Made by a program: the position numbers and the translations under genes
NCBI GenBank assembly: GCA_905233425.1
Contig: CAJOEC010000011.1
Coordinates: 61,136-125,135, forward strand
Direction of reading: 5' to 3'
Length of the DNA: 64,000 nucleotides
Source of the DNA: an uncultured Prevotella sp.
GTDB lineage: Bacteria > Bacteroidota > Bacteroidia > Bacteroidales > Bacteroidaceae
Shown: piece by piece, positions 1 through 8,197 of the stretch
How the letters are laid out: every line of letters begins with the position of its first letter
Position numbering within the stretch: position 1 is the stretch's first letter
The notes under the pieces: generated by a model
What the model saw: only the letters and a program-made list of their open reading frames with translations
Database searches by the model: none
Told to the model about the DNA's origin: nothing

Positions 1-375
1 GCATTGACCAAAGGCGTTCATCTGATTGAGATGCGTGGTTTTACTCGTGAACAGGTTAATCTGATTATGAATGCGGCAAACTGTCTTCTGATGACCTCTT
101 ATCGAGAAGGTTCACCACAGGTTGTCAAAGAGGCATTGGAGTGTGGAACACCTATTGTTTCTGTTGATGTCGGTGACGTTAGAGAGATTACCGCAGGCAT
201 AGAAGGTTGCCATGTCACCTCGTATGATGCTCACGATATCGCTCATGCTATAAACCAGACTTTTTCTTTTCATGGTAAGACAACAGGCCGCCAACGTATT
301 ATAGAGCGAGGACTTTCTAATGAGCTTGTAGCTAAGCGTATTTTTGATATCTACAACAGTATTATAAACAAATAA
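1..375 (+). CDS. Glycosyltransferase family 4, C-terminal fragment (partial at window edge)
   Basis: This is the last 124 residues of a GT-B fold glycosyltransferase whose start lies left of the window. The reading frame is open from base 1, and the TTG at position 4 is not a credible start. The sequence EGSPQVVKEALECGTPIV is the family's sugar-nucleotide-binding motif: two glutamates seven residues apart, followed by a Gly-Thr-Pro turn. It would transfer a sugar from a nucleotide donor to a growing lipid-linked glycan at the cytoplasmic face of the inner membrane. It is the first of a run of polysaccharide genes with small gaps, so an operon is likely. The sugar specificity cannot be read from this fragment. 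Confidence 0.85.
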   Translation, partial: ALTKGVHLIEMRGFTREQVNLIMNAANCLLMTSYREGSPQVVKEALECGTPIVSVDVGDVREITAGIEGCHVTSYDAHDIAHAINQTFSFHGKTTGRQRIIERGLSNELVAKRIFDIYNSIINK

Positions 376-403
376 TAGATTATTGACAGTGGGAGATGAC
401 AAC

Positions 404-1579
404 ATGAAAGGAGCCATCGTGTTAGAAGGACACGTCCAAGGGCTTTCTAATACACGTTCACTGGGAGAGTTAGGTATCCCTGTTTACGTAATGGACACGG
501 TTCATTGTCTGGCACAACATTCTAAATATTGTACCAAGTATTTCAGGTGCCCAGATTTTAAGTCGGAGGCGTTTATAAAATTCTTGATTGAGACAGCTCA
601 AAAGGAAAACATTCGCGGTTGGTTTCTCATCGGCAGCAATGACCATATTGTTGAAAACCTGGCACTCCATAAGGCTCAACTTGCACCTTTCTACAAGATG
701 CTGGTTCCAGACAAGTCCGCCCTCTATAACATTATTAATAAGAAGAATTTGTTGAAGGTAGCGGAAGGGTGTGGTACGGCAATACCTTCAACATGCTATC
801 CTGAGAACATTACTGAGGCAGAATCGTTTAGATATCCTCTGCTTATAAAGGGAAATGAAGGGCTTTCCTTTTTCAAAGCGACACACCAAAAGGCCATTCA
901 AGTAGATTCTTATCAGGAACTCATGGATGTATGTAACTCCATTAGAGAGACGGTTAATGTCCAAGACATAATGATACAAGAACTGATACCCAATGATAAA
1001 GACAACAAGGTTGTCTCCTTCACATGCTTTGCTATACAAGGAGATATTAAGTCTTATTGGATGGGACGAAAGTTGAGAGAGCACCCCGTCAAATATGGTA
1101 CGGCGACTTTCGCAGAGAGTATCCTCGTTCCAGCTATTTTGGAGGAAGCGACTCCATTAGTAAAAGCATTAGAATATACTGGAACGTGCGAAATAGAGTT
1201 TTTACTTGATAAACGTGATGGTAAGTATAAACTCATTGAGATAAATCCCAGGACCTGGCTGTGGGTAGGCTTGGCAAAAGCTTGTGGCATAGATTATGCC
1301 AAATTAATGTATAACTTTTTGAATAATATTCCCCAAGAGTATCCGAATACATATCAAACTGGTATAAAGTGGATTAACTGGCTGACGGATACTGTCTATG
1401 GTATGAAAGCTATTCATAAAGGACTCATCACAACAAAAGAATATGTCAAGTCTTTGCGTGGAAAGAAGGTTAGGGCTATATGGAGTTTAAACGACTTGAT
1501 GCCAGGCATCGTATTCCCATTCATGTCTTTCTACATTGCAAAAAAAAGAGGAGCTCAACCCGTTTATAAAAAATCTTAA
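404..1579 (+). CDS. ATP-grasp carboxylate-amine ligase-like protein
   Basis: A 391-residue protein of the ATP-grasp fold, which joins a carboxylate to an amine through an acyl-phosphate. The N-terminal half is a pre-ATP-grasp Rossmann-like region. Lys149 in LLIKGNEG is a likely ATP-binding lysine. Glu265, Glu279 and Asn281 (in CEIEF and IEINPR) match the Mg-ATP ligands of the family. The ATG at 404 is preferred over an upstream TTG because GGGAG lies about 9 bp before it. The gene sits between a GT4 and a DUF354 gene, so it probably adds an amino acid or other amide substituent to a surface glycan. That role is inferred from context; the substrate is unknown. It overlaps nothing and ends 10 bp before the next start. 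Confidence 0.8.
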   Translation: MKGAIVLEGHVQGLSNTRSLGELGIPVYVMDTVHCLAQHSKYCTKYFRCPDFKSEAFIKFLIETAQKENIRGWFLIGSNDHIVENLALHKAQLAPFYKMLVPDKSALYNIINKKNLLKVAEGCGTAIPSTCYPENITEAESFRYPLLIKGNEGLSFFKATHQKAIQVDSYQELMDVCNSIRETVNVQDIMIQELIPNDKDNKVVSFTCFAIQGDIKSYWMGRKLREHPVKYGTATFAESILVPAILEEATPLVKALEYTGTCEIEFLLDKRDGKYKLIEINPRTWLWVGLAKACGIDYAKLMYNFLNNIPQEYPNTYQTGIKWINWLTDTVYGMKAIHKGLITTKEYVKSLRGKKVRAIWSLNDLMPGIVFPFMSFYIAKKRGAQPVYKKS

Positions 1580-1589
1580 CATTATCAAT

Positions 1590-2675
1590 ATGAACATATT
1601 AATCTCGACCGGTCATCCTGCCCAAGTCCACAATTTCCGTGTTGTCCGTGAACAACTTATCAAGAGAGGGCACAAGGTGTTTTGGCTATCTTCAAAGAAA
1701 GATATTGCTGATTATCTGTTAAATGCATACGGAATTGAATACACACAGCTGAAACGTCCAAAGAAGGGCTTGTTGTCAAAGGCGCTTGTTCTGCTACAGA
1801 ATGCTTGGATAACAGCCAAAGTCATTCGAAAGAACAAAATAGACTTTGTCGTGTCAAGGGTTAATCCAGGAGTGGTATTAGGTTCCTTCTTGATGGGCAG
1901 AACCCAAATAGGTCTGTCAGATACGGAAGCGGCAGGAATCTATGACTTGGTCTTTTCTAAATTCTTGAGTGCTTTTATCACTTCCACTTCCTTTGAACGA
2001 ACGTTACGTAATGATCAGATAAGGATAGATGCGAACATCGAATTATTTTATTTGCATCCAAATTATTTCCGTTATGATAAGGATGAGGTGTATCGATTGT
2101 TGAAGATACCTACTGACACTCCATTTGTTGTTATCAGGTTTGTAAGCTCAAAGGCGTTTCATGATGAAGGAACCAAATTCATTACGGAGAAGAATAAAAT
2201 AGAAGTTGTCAATCAGATTAAAAAATATGCAGAGGTGTTTATTAGTTCTGAGGACAATTTGCCACCGTCAATACAACAATACCAAATCAAATTCCCGTTT
2301 GAGAAAGTTCATGATGTAATGAAAGAGGCAACCTTGTTTTATGGTGAGAGTGCAACGATGGCATCTGAATGTGCAATACTTGGTACATCTGCAATCTATG
2401 TGAATGCTCAAACAAGAGGTTATACCAATGACGAGCAACGAGTGGGATTACTCTATTATTACAAGACTGACGAGGCATCGCAAACAGCATCAATTGAGAA
2501 GGCTGTAGAATTAGTTAAGAATAAAAGAATTAAGGAAGAAACTCAAAACAAACAGCAGGAATTTCTTAAAACAAAGATTGACCCAGTTGCATTCACAGTG
2601 TGGTTCATAGAGAACTATCCTGATAGCAAGCGCATCATGAACGAAAATCCTGATTATCAATACCGCTTCAAATAA
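1590..2675 (+). CDS. DUF354 family GT-B-like protein
   Basis: A 361-residue protein beginning MNILISTGHPAQVHNFR, the characteristic N-terminus of the DUF354 family. The family resembles the GT-B fold of UDP-GlcNAc 2-epimerase and MurG-type enzymes. No transmembrane segment is visible. An upstream TTG-type start at 1536 would overlap the previous gene by 44 bp and adds a tail with no family similarity, so ATG 1590 is chosen. DUF354 genes are frequent in capsule and O-antigen clusters beside ATP-grasp proteins, as here, but the reaction is not established. It likely modifies or transfers a sugar in the same pathway as its neighbours. The next gene starts 1 bp after its stop codon. Confidence 0.8.
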   Translation: MNILISTGHPAQVHNFRVVREQLIKRGHKVFWLSSKKDIADYLLNAYGIEYTQLKRPKKGLLSKALVLLQNAWITAKVIRKNKIDFVVSRVNPGVVLGSFLMGRTQIGLSDTEAAGIYDLVFSKFLSAFITSTSFERTLRNDQIRIDANIELFYLHPNYFRYDKDEVYRLLKIPTDTPFVVIRFVSSKAFHDEGTKFITEKNKIEVVNQIKKYAEVFISSEDNLPPSIQQYQIKFPFEKVHDVMKEATLFYGESATMASECAILGTSAIYVNAQTRGYTNDEQRVGLLYYYKTDEASQTASIEKAVELVKNKRIKEETQNKQQEFLKTKIDPVAFTVWFIENYPDSKRIMNENPDYQYRFK

Positions 2676-2676
2676 G

Positions 2677-3453
2677 ATGGATTTTACTCGAGAGAAATAT
2701 TGTGAACTTGTGTCGCAGTTAAAAAACTGTGGCTATGAGTTTATCACTTATCAGCATTATTGTGAGGGGAATCAGCCAAAACGGTTTGTCATCCTTCGGC
2801 ATGATGTGGACTTGAAGCCAAAGAATTCACTGGCAGTAGCAAAAGATGAAAAGGAATTAGGAGCTAAAGCCTCTTACTATTTCAGGGCCGTTCCAGAAAG
2901 CTGGGATGACGCGATTATCCGAACCATCCATCAATGGGGACACGAAGTGGGTTATCACTATGAGTCATTGACTACTTGCAATGGTGATGTGCAGAAAGCT
3001 TTCGAAGACTTCAAGACTAATATGGAAAAGTTGAGGAAGTTGGTTCCTGTTTCTACGATTTGCATGCACGGTAGTCCTCGTTCACCATTCGACAGTAAGG
3101 ACATTTGGAAACATTATGATTACAAGAAGCTGGATATCATTGGTGAGCCCTACCTCTCAACCGACTTCTCTAAAATGCTCTATCTGACCGATACTGGCAG
3201 ACGGTGGGATGGATACAAGGTCAGTGTGAGGGATAAAATTGAAGGCTACCAAGAAGAATGGAATGTCAAGGGCTGGTCATTCCACTCAACGGATGATATC
3301 ATAAAGGCACTTCAAAACAACCGCTTGCCCGACCAGTTGATGATTACTACACATCCACAACGATGGTTTGATTTCGGCCTTGACTGGATGAAAGAACTGG
3401 TATTGCAAAACACAAAGAATATTGTGAAAAGGATTATTGTGTCACTCAAATAA
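2677..3453 (+). CDS. Polysaccharide deacetylase-like protein
   Basis: A 258-residue protein with the shape of a NodB-like carbohydrate esterase. RHDVD at residues 41-45 provides the base and metal-binding aspartates. GYHYE (His94, Glu96) stands in the place of the metal-binding HxxxH motif, and MHGSP (His131) resembles a later catalytic loop. No signal peptide is seen, so it probably acts in the cytoplasm on a nucleotide sugar or lipid-linked precursor. The ATG follows the upstream stop codon by one base, which points to translational coupling. The departure from the classical HxxxH motif means deacetylase activity is plausible but not assured. Confidence 0.75.
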   Translation: MDFTREKYCELVSQLKNCGYEFITYQHYCEGNQPKRFVILRHDVDLKPKNSLAVAKDEKELGAKASYYFRAVPESWDDAIIRTIHQWGHEVGYHYESLTTCNGDVQKAFEDFKTNMEKLRKLVPVSTICMHGSPRSPFDSKDIWKHYDYKKLDIIGEPYLSTDFSKMLYLTDTGRRWDGYKVSVRDKIEGYQEEWNVKGWSFHSTDDIIKALQNNRLPDQLMITTHPQRWFDFGLDWMKELVLQNTKNIVKRIIVSLK

Positions 3454-3458
3454 TTAGG

Positions 3459-3995
3459 ATGGAATTCGATATCGGACAGATTTTAAAGTACATGTTGGAT
3501 TATGACATCGGTGTATCCCCCTCAGTCATCATCGGCGTGTTACTTTTCGTGTGCGGTATCATTTTTCTGCTATTCCGATTAAAAATCAGTTACTCTATAT
3601 TCTTCAGACAAGCCTCTGTTTGCTTGTTAATAGGATATATTTTTCTTGTATTATGCACAACAATCATATTTAGGGAGGAAACGTTCGAGAAACGTTATCA
3701 TCTATGTCCTCTATGGAGTTACACGGAACTTTATAATACAATTATAGCCCAACTTATCATGAATGTCATGATGTTCATCCCAATAGGTTTTTTTTCTGGT
3801 GTTGCCTTAAAGAAGAAGCATATCTGGAATGTGATTGAAATAGGCTTAATACTGTCTCTGTTCATTGAGTTGACACAGCTGATTACAACACGTGGTGTGT
3901 TCAATGTCGATGACATCATCCACAACACATTGGGCTGTGTCATTGGTTTTGGATGCTTTGTACTTTGCTATAAGTTGATCAGACGCACCACTTAA
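3459..3995 (+). CDS. VanZ-like membrane protein
   Basis: A 178-residue protein with about four to five hydrophobic segments (roughly residues 18-40, 50-68, 93-112, 122-142 and 155-173). The later region carries the VanZ pattern: NVMMFIPIGFF, then ELTQ, then a D-x-x-D/N-T-G stretch (VDDIIHNTLGC). VanZ proteins are small integral membrane proteins, and one member lowers teicoplanin susceptibility; their biochemical role is unknown. In Bacteroidetes they often sit in glycan loci, as here. The gene is 5 bp after the deacetylase-like gene and probably shares its transcript. Its stop codon touches the first unit of a 22-bp repeat array. Confidence 0.85.
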   Translation: MEFDIGQILKYMLDYDIGVSPSVIIGVLLFVCGIIFLLFRLKISYSIFFRQASVCLLIGYIFLVLCTTIIFREETFEKRYHLCPLWSYTELYNTIIAQLIMNVMMFIPIGFFSGVALKKKHIWNVIEIGLILSLFIELTQLITTRGVFNVDDIIHNTLGCVIGFGCFVLCYKLIRRTT

Positions 3996-4082
3996 TTCAT
4001 TCCCCCGGTGGGAACAATTCATTCCCCCGGTGGGAATAATTTGTTCCCCCAGTGGGAATAATTCATTCCCACGGTGGGAATG
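3995..4082. repeat. 22-bp tandem palindromic repeat array A (4 units)
   Basis: Four exact 22-bp periods start at 3995, 4017, 4039 and 4061. Each unit holds a short dyad with arms ATTCCC and GGGAAT (first base of the left arm variable) around a 5-nt centre (CCGGT, CCAGT or ACGGT). The array fills most of the gap between the VanZ gene and the FAD/Fe-S gene. Three other arrays in this window share the 22-bp period. Confidence 0.9.
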
Positions 4083-4123
4083 TAAGGCTTAGACTATTTA
4101 AGCCAATATACAGATATAATCTG

Positions 4124-7100
4124 ATGAAGCTCTACACTGACAGCCTGCACAAGATTGCTTACGCCACCGATGCATCGGTGTATCGGGAGATACCCTACGG
4201 TGTGGCCTACCCGGAAACGGAAGAGGATGTGCGGGAGCTGATGCAGATGGCGCGGGAGAAAGGTGTTGACCTGATTCCCCGTGCGGGCGGCACGTCGCTT
4301 GCCGGTCAGGTGGTGGGCAGTGGTATAGTTGTTGATGTAAGTAAGCGCTGGAATAAGATATTAGAGATTAATGCTGAAGAACGGTGGGCCAGAGTACAGC
4401 CGGGCGTGGTGAGGGATGAACTGAATATCGCGCTGAAGCCTTACGGGCTGTTCTTCAGCCCAGAGACATCGACAAGCAACCGATGCTGCATCGGTGGGAT
4501 GTTCGGGAATAACTCGTGCGGTACGCACTCTTTGGTATATGGCAGCACACGGCATCATGTCGTAGCGGCAAAAGGCATTCTCACCGACGGGACTACGGAA
4601 GTATTTAAAGATTGTAAGATTAAAGAATTAGAGGAGAGATTCGGTGAGACCTTTTGGACGAAAGAGCAACATGATTCTCTGATTGAAAAGATATATGCAC
4701 AGCTTCTGAACTTCGCTTTTGATGAAAAGACATCGAAACTCATTGCCGAGAATTACCCTGACAAGGAGCTGAACAGACGCAGCTGCGGGTATGCGATTGA
4801 CGAGGTGACAGAGAACCTTATCCCTGCTGCCTCCACCCCTGCCCCTCCCCTGGAAAGGGTGGGGAGTATAAACCTTTGTAAACTTCTTGCTGGAAGCGAG
4901 GGGACGCTTGCGTTTATCAAGGAGATTACGGTGAGCCTCGACCCACTGCCGCCAAAAGAGATAATGGTTGTTTGCGGACATTGTGATGCAATGGAGAAGA
5001 GCTTCGAGGCCAATCTTGTTGCGCTGAAACATCATCCCACAGCCATCGAACTTATTGACGGTGAAATATTGGAGTTGAGTAAAGGTAATGCGGAACAACA
5101 AAGGAACCGATTCTTCGTAGATGGCGACCCTGCGGCACTGCTTATTACAGAACTGAGGGCAGACACACGTGAAGAGCTGGACGAGAAGGCAAATGTCGTA
5201 GAGCGGGATTTGCTACAGAGTGGATTAATATATAAATGTACGCGTGTTTATGGAGCTGATGTCAGCAAGGTGTGGAATCTGCGCAAGGCCGGACTCGGCA
5301 TATTGGGCAGTATGAAAGGCGATGCGAAGCCGATGGGTGTCATCGAAGACACTGCTGTGGCAGCGAGCCGTATGCCGGCCTATATGAAGGATTTCCGCGA
5401 CATGCTCGACAGACTTGGAGCCAAATGCGGACAATCGGCGCTCAACGTTGTCTTCTACGGACACATCAGCACAGGCGAACTTCATCTGCGTCCTATCATC
5501 AACCTGAAATCGAAAGAGGGTAGGGGGCTGTTCCGCAAAATTGCCCAAGAAACAGCACTCCTTGTCAATAAACACAGAGGCAGTATCAGTGGAGAACATG
5601 GTGACGGCAGGTTGCGAGGTGAGTTCATCCCCTTGCTTTACGGACAGGAGACCTACGAGTTGATGCGACAGGTGAAACGTTGCTGGGATCCTGATGGCTT
5701 GTTGAACCGCCACAAAATTGTTGACACACTGCCGATGGACTCCATGCTGCGTTTTGACGAAGAACAGCAATATGAGATTGAAAAGATCATCGGAACTGAC
5801 CATACCTATTTTAACTGGAAAGCCTCATTCGATGAATGTAAGGCACCTGGGGCGACTGGAGCCAAGTCTCAGACTCATGCCCTGATGTGTACCCTTGAGC
5901 AGTGCAACGGTTCTGGCGATTGCCGCAAGTCCAACCTTATAGGAGGGACCATGTGCCCCGCTTTCAAGGTGAGTGGCGACGAACTCAAAACGACAAGGTC
6001 AAGGGCCAATGTGATGCGTGAGATCCTGACCCGTGGGGGCGATTTGGCTGCTGTCATGGAGATGCTCGACACTTGCATGGCCTGCAAGGGGTGTAGAGGT
6101 GAATGCCCGTCTAACGTGGACATGACCCGTTTGAGGGCCGAGATGCTTCAACACTACTATGACCTTCATGGCACGCCACTGCGTTCTTGGCTGGTAGCCA
6201 GAACGGCACAAATAGAGGAGGTCAGCCAATATGTGCGTCCGCTCTATAACTTCTTTGTTACATTCAAACCAACATCCTTATTAATCAAGAAAGCAATTGG
6301 GTTTGCTGAAGAGAGGGAACTGCCAAGGCTTCGGAAAAACAAATGCAACAAGTTTGCGTCGGAAGGAGAGAGGAAAGTATGGCTTTTCCTTGACGAGTTT
6401 ACGCGCAACCATGAGCCGGAATTGGCTGAAGATTTTATGGGCTTGCTCGCTACTTTGGGTTACGCTGTCCGTATTCCCAACCACAAGGAAAGCGGACGGG
6501 CCGCCATCTCAAAAGGTTGCTTGAAACGCGCCAAGCAGATAGCCCATCAGAACGTGCGATTGTTAAAGGATGTGGTAACGGACGAGGCTCCTTTAGTGGG
6601 TATCGAGCCGTCATGTATCCTCTCATTCCGCGACGAATACCCCGATTTAGTACCGACAGAGCTGCGAAACGAAGCAAGGGGATTGGGACAACATAGTCTT
6701 TTGTTTGACGAATTCTTGTTAAGAGAGATAAAGGCGGGGCATATCACCCGTAATAGTTTTGAACAGACATCTATGGATATCTATCTTCACGGCCATTGCC
6801 ATCAGAAGGCATTGGTAGGTGTAGAAGTGATGGCTGAAGTATTACGTGAGCTGCTGAATGCCAACGTTCACGTCATCCCCAGTGGCTGCTGCGGTATGGC
6901 TGGTTCCTTCGGCTACGAGAAGGAACATTACAAGACTTCGCTGGCAATAGGTGAGATGATTCTGTTCCCTGCCGTCAGAAAAGCAATAGTATTTGGCAAT
7001 ATAAATAATAAAGACACAATGAATCCCGTTTTTGTGTTAGCGCCAGGGACATCATGCCGCCAGCAGATCCTTGACGGAACTGGTGTCAAAGCAATACATC

Positions 7101-7147
7101 CGATAGAACTACTATATAAATATTTGAAGGTAAAAACCAAAAAATAA
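4124..7147 (+). CDS. FAD-linked oxidase / Fe-S oxidoreductase fusion (GlcD-GlcF or YdiJ type)
   Basis: A 1007-residue, two-part flavoprotein of the D-lactate/glycolate/2-hydroxyacid dehydrogenase superfamily. The N-terminal half is a PCMH-type FAD domain, with RAGGTSLAGQ at residues 53-62 and ETSTSNRCCIGGMFGNNSCG further on, followed by a FAD-oxidase C-terminal domain. Cysteine groups at about 589-612 and at about 650-662 (CMACKGCRGECP) would bind 4Fe-4S clusters. A CCG domain follows, with HGHCHQ near 889 and SGCCGMAGSFGY near 920. It would oxidise a hydroxyacid and pass electrons to quinone or another carrier. ATG 4124 is chosen because the ORF upstream of it runs into the repeat array. Residues about 236-250 (STPAPPLERVGSI) are an insertion encoded by a repeat fragment. 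Its position inside a glycan locus is odd. Confidence 0.88.
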   Translation: MKLYTDSLHKIAYATDASVYREIPYGVAYPETEEDVRELMQMAREKGVDLIPRAGGTSLAGQVVGSGIVVDVSKRWNKILEINAEERWARVQPGVVRDELNIALKPYGLFFSPETSTSNRCCIGGMFGNNSCGTHSLVYGSTRHHVVAAKGILTDGTTEVFKDCKIKELEERFGETFWTKEQHDSLIEKIYAQLLNFAFDEKTSKLIAENYPDKELNRRSCGYAIDEVTENLIPAASTPAPPLERVGSINLCKLLAGSEGTLAFIKEITVSLDPLPPKEIMVVCGHCDAMEKSFEANLVALKHHPTAIELIDGEILELSKGNAEQQRNRFFVDGDPAALLITELRADTREELDEKANVVERDLLQSGLIYKCTRVYGADVSKVWNLRKAGLGILGSMKGDAKPMGVIEDTAVAASRMPAYMKDFRDMLDRLGAKCGQSALNVVFYGHISTGELHLRPIINLKSKEGRGLFRKIAQETALLVNKHRGSISGEHGDGRLRGEFIPLLYGQETYELMRQVKRCWDPDGLLNRHKIVDTLPMDSMLRFDEEQQYEIEKIIGTDHTYFNWKASFDECKAPGATGAKSQTHALMCTLEQCNGSGDCRKSNLIGGTMCPAFKVSGDELKTTRSRANVMREILTRGGDLAAVMEMLDTCMACKGCRGECPSNVDMTRLRAEMLQHYYDLHGTPLRSWLVARTAQIEEVSQYVRPLYNFFVTFKPTSLLIKKAIGFAEERELPRLRKNKCNKFASEGERKVWLFLDEFTRNHEPELAEDFMGLLATLGYAVRIPNHKESGRAAISKGCLKRAKQIAHQNVRLLKDVVTDEAPLVGIEPSCILSFRDEYPDLVPTELRNEARGLGQHSLLFDEFLLREIKAGHITRNSFEQTSMDIYLHGHCHQKALVGVEVMAEVLRELLNANVHVIPSGCCGMAGSFGYEKEHYKTSLAIGEMILFPAVRKAIVFGNINNKDTMNPVFVLAPGTSCRQQILDGTGVKAIHPIELLYKYLKVKTKK
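4832..4873 (+). repeat. Half copy of the intragenic palindromic element, in frame
   Basis: The sequence CCACCCCTGCCCCTCCCC, a short loop, then a GGGT/GGGG arm and GAGTATA matches the left half of the elements at 44028 and 53705. It encodes about 15 extra residues (STPAPPLERVGSI) between TENL and NLCKLLAGSEGTLAF, where related FAD oxidases run straight on. The right half is absent. Confidence 0.65.
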
Positions 7148-7196
7148 GAAAGTGAAAAAGAATACAAATCAAAAACCTATTACCAAAAAAGTTATT

Positions 7197-8180
7197 ATGG
7201 AAAAGAAAAACTTTGCACTCATTGGTGCTGCAGGCTATATTGCCCCGCGCCACATCAAGGCTATTGCCGATACTGGTAACAACCTCATGGTAGCTTACGA
7301 CAAGTTCGACAGCGTAGGACGCCTCGACAGTTCGTTCCCCGACTGTGTGTTCTATACCGAGAACGAGCAGTTTGACCGCTTCTGTTCGAAGCAGATGCGC
7401 AAGGCCAATCCCCTGCATTTCACATCTATATGTACACCAAACTACACACACGATGCCTTCATTCGCTACGGACTTCGTCTGGGCACCGATGTTATCTGTG
7501 AGAAGCCATTGGTGCTGAACCCTTGGAACATCGACAACCTCGTGGAGATGGAGAATGAAACAGGGCATAAGGCATATACAATTCTGCAGCTGCGCCTGCA
7601 CGATGCCATCGTGGCACTGAAGAAGAAGGTCGATGAAGGTCCGCAGGACAAGATCCATGACGTAGACCTTACCTATATCACTTCTCGTGGCAAGTGGTAT
7701 TATATCTCCTGGAAAGGTGACATCCGCAAGAGTGGCGGCGTGGCCACCAACATCGGCGTGCACTTCTACGACATGCTGCAGTGGGTCTTCGGTAAAGTGA
7801 AGCGCAATGTGGTGCATGTGATGAGCTTCGACCGCGTGTCGGGCTACCTGGAACTGGAAAAGGCCCGTGTGCGCTACTTCCTTAGCATCAATGCCGAGTG
7901 TCTGCCTCCTAATGCTGTACAGGGTGAAAAGCGCACCTACCGCACCCTGAATATTGACGGTGAAGAGTTTGAGTTCAGCGTGGGCTTCACAGAGTTGCAC
8001 ACCAAGAGCTACGAGAAGATTCTGGCCGGCGAGGGCTTCCGCATCAGCGAGGCACGCCCCAGCATCGAGATTGTGAGCGACATCCGTAACTCGTCGCCGA
8101 TTGGTCTGAAGGGCGACTACCATCCAATGGCAAGAATGCCACTGGCTGCACATCCATTTGGATGGGACGATAAGAGGTAG
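7197..8180 (+). CDS. Gfo/Idh/MocA oxidoreductase, WbpB/WlbA-like
   Basis: A 327-residue NAD-dependent sugar oxidoreductase. The N-terminus (NFALIGAAGYIAPRH) is a Rossmann nucleotide-binding fold, CEKPL at about 101-105 holds the catalytic-site lysine of the family, and NIGVHFYDML near 185 carries the active-site histidine. Length and motifs fit UDP-N-acetyl-2-amino-2-deoxyglucuronate 3-dehydrogenase (WbpB/WlbA), the second step toward UDP-2,3-diacetamido uronic acids. A WbpA/TviB-like 6-dehydrogenase, which would supply the uronate, is encoded at 17203. The aminotransferase and acetyltransferase of that route are not in the window. ATG 7197 is preferred to the GTG at 7152, whose extension is a lysine/asparagine-rich leader unlike the family. 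Confidence 0.85.
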   Translation: MEKKNFALIGAAGYIAPRHIKAIADTGNNLMVAYDKFDSVGRLDSSFPDCVFYTENEQFDRFCSKQMRKANPLHFTSICTPNYTHDAFIRYGLRLGTDVICEKPLVLNPWNIDNLVEMENETGHKAYTILQLRLHDAIVALKKKVDEGPQDKIHDVDLTYITSRGKWYYISWKGDIRKSGGVATNIGVHFYDMLQWVFGKVKRNVVHVMSFDRVSGYLELEKARVRYFLSINAECLPPNAVQGEKRTYRTLNIDGEEFEFSVGFTELHTKSYEKILAGEGFRISEARPSIEIVSDIRNSSPIGLKGDYHPMARMPLAAHPFGWDDKR

Positions 8181-8197
8181 AAATCATGAATTAGCAC

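Noticed and set aside
7086..8153. 355-codon minus-strand frame over the WbpB-like gene
   Set aside because: The + strand frame carries all family motifs; the antisense frame shows none.
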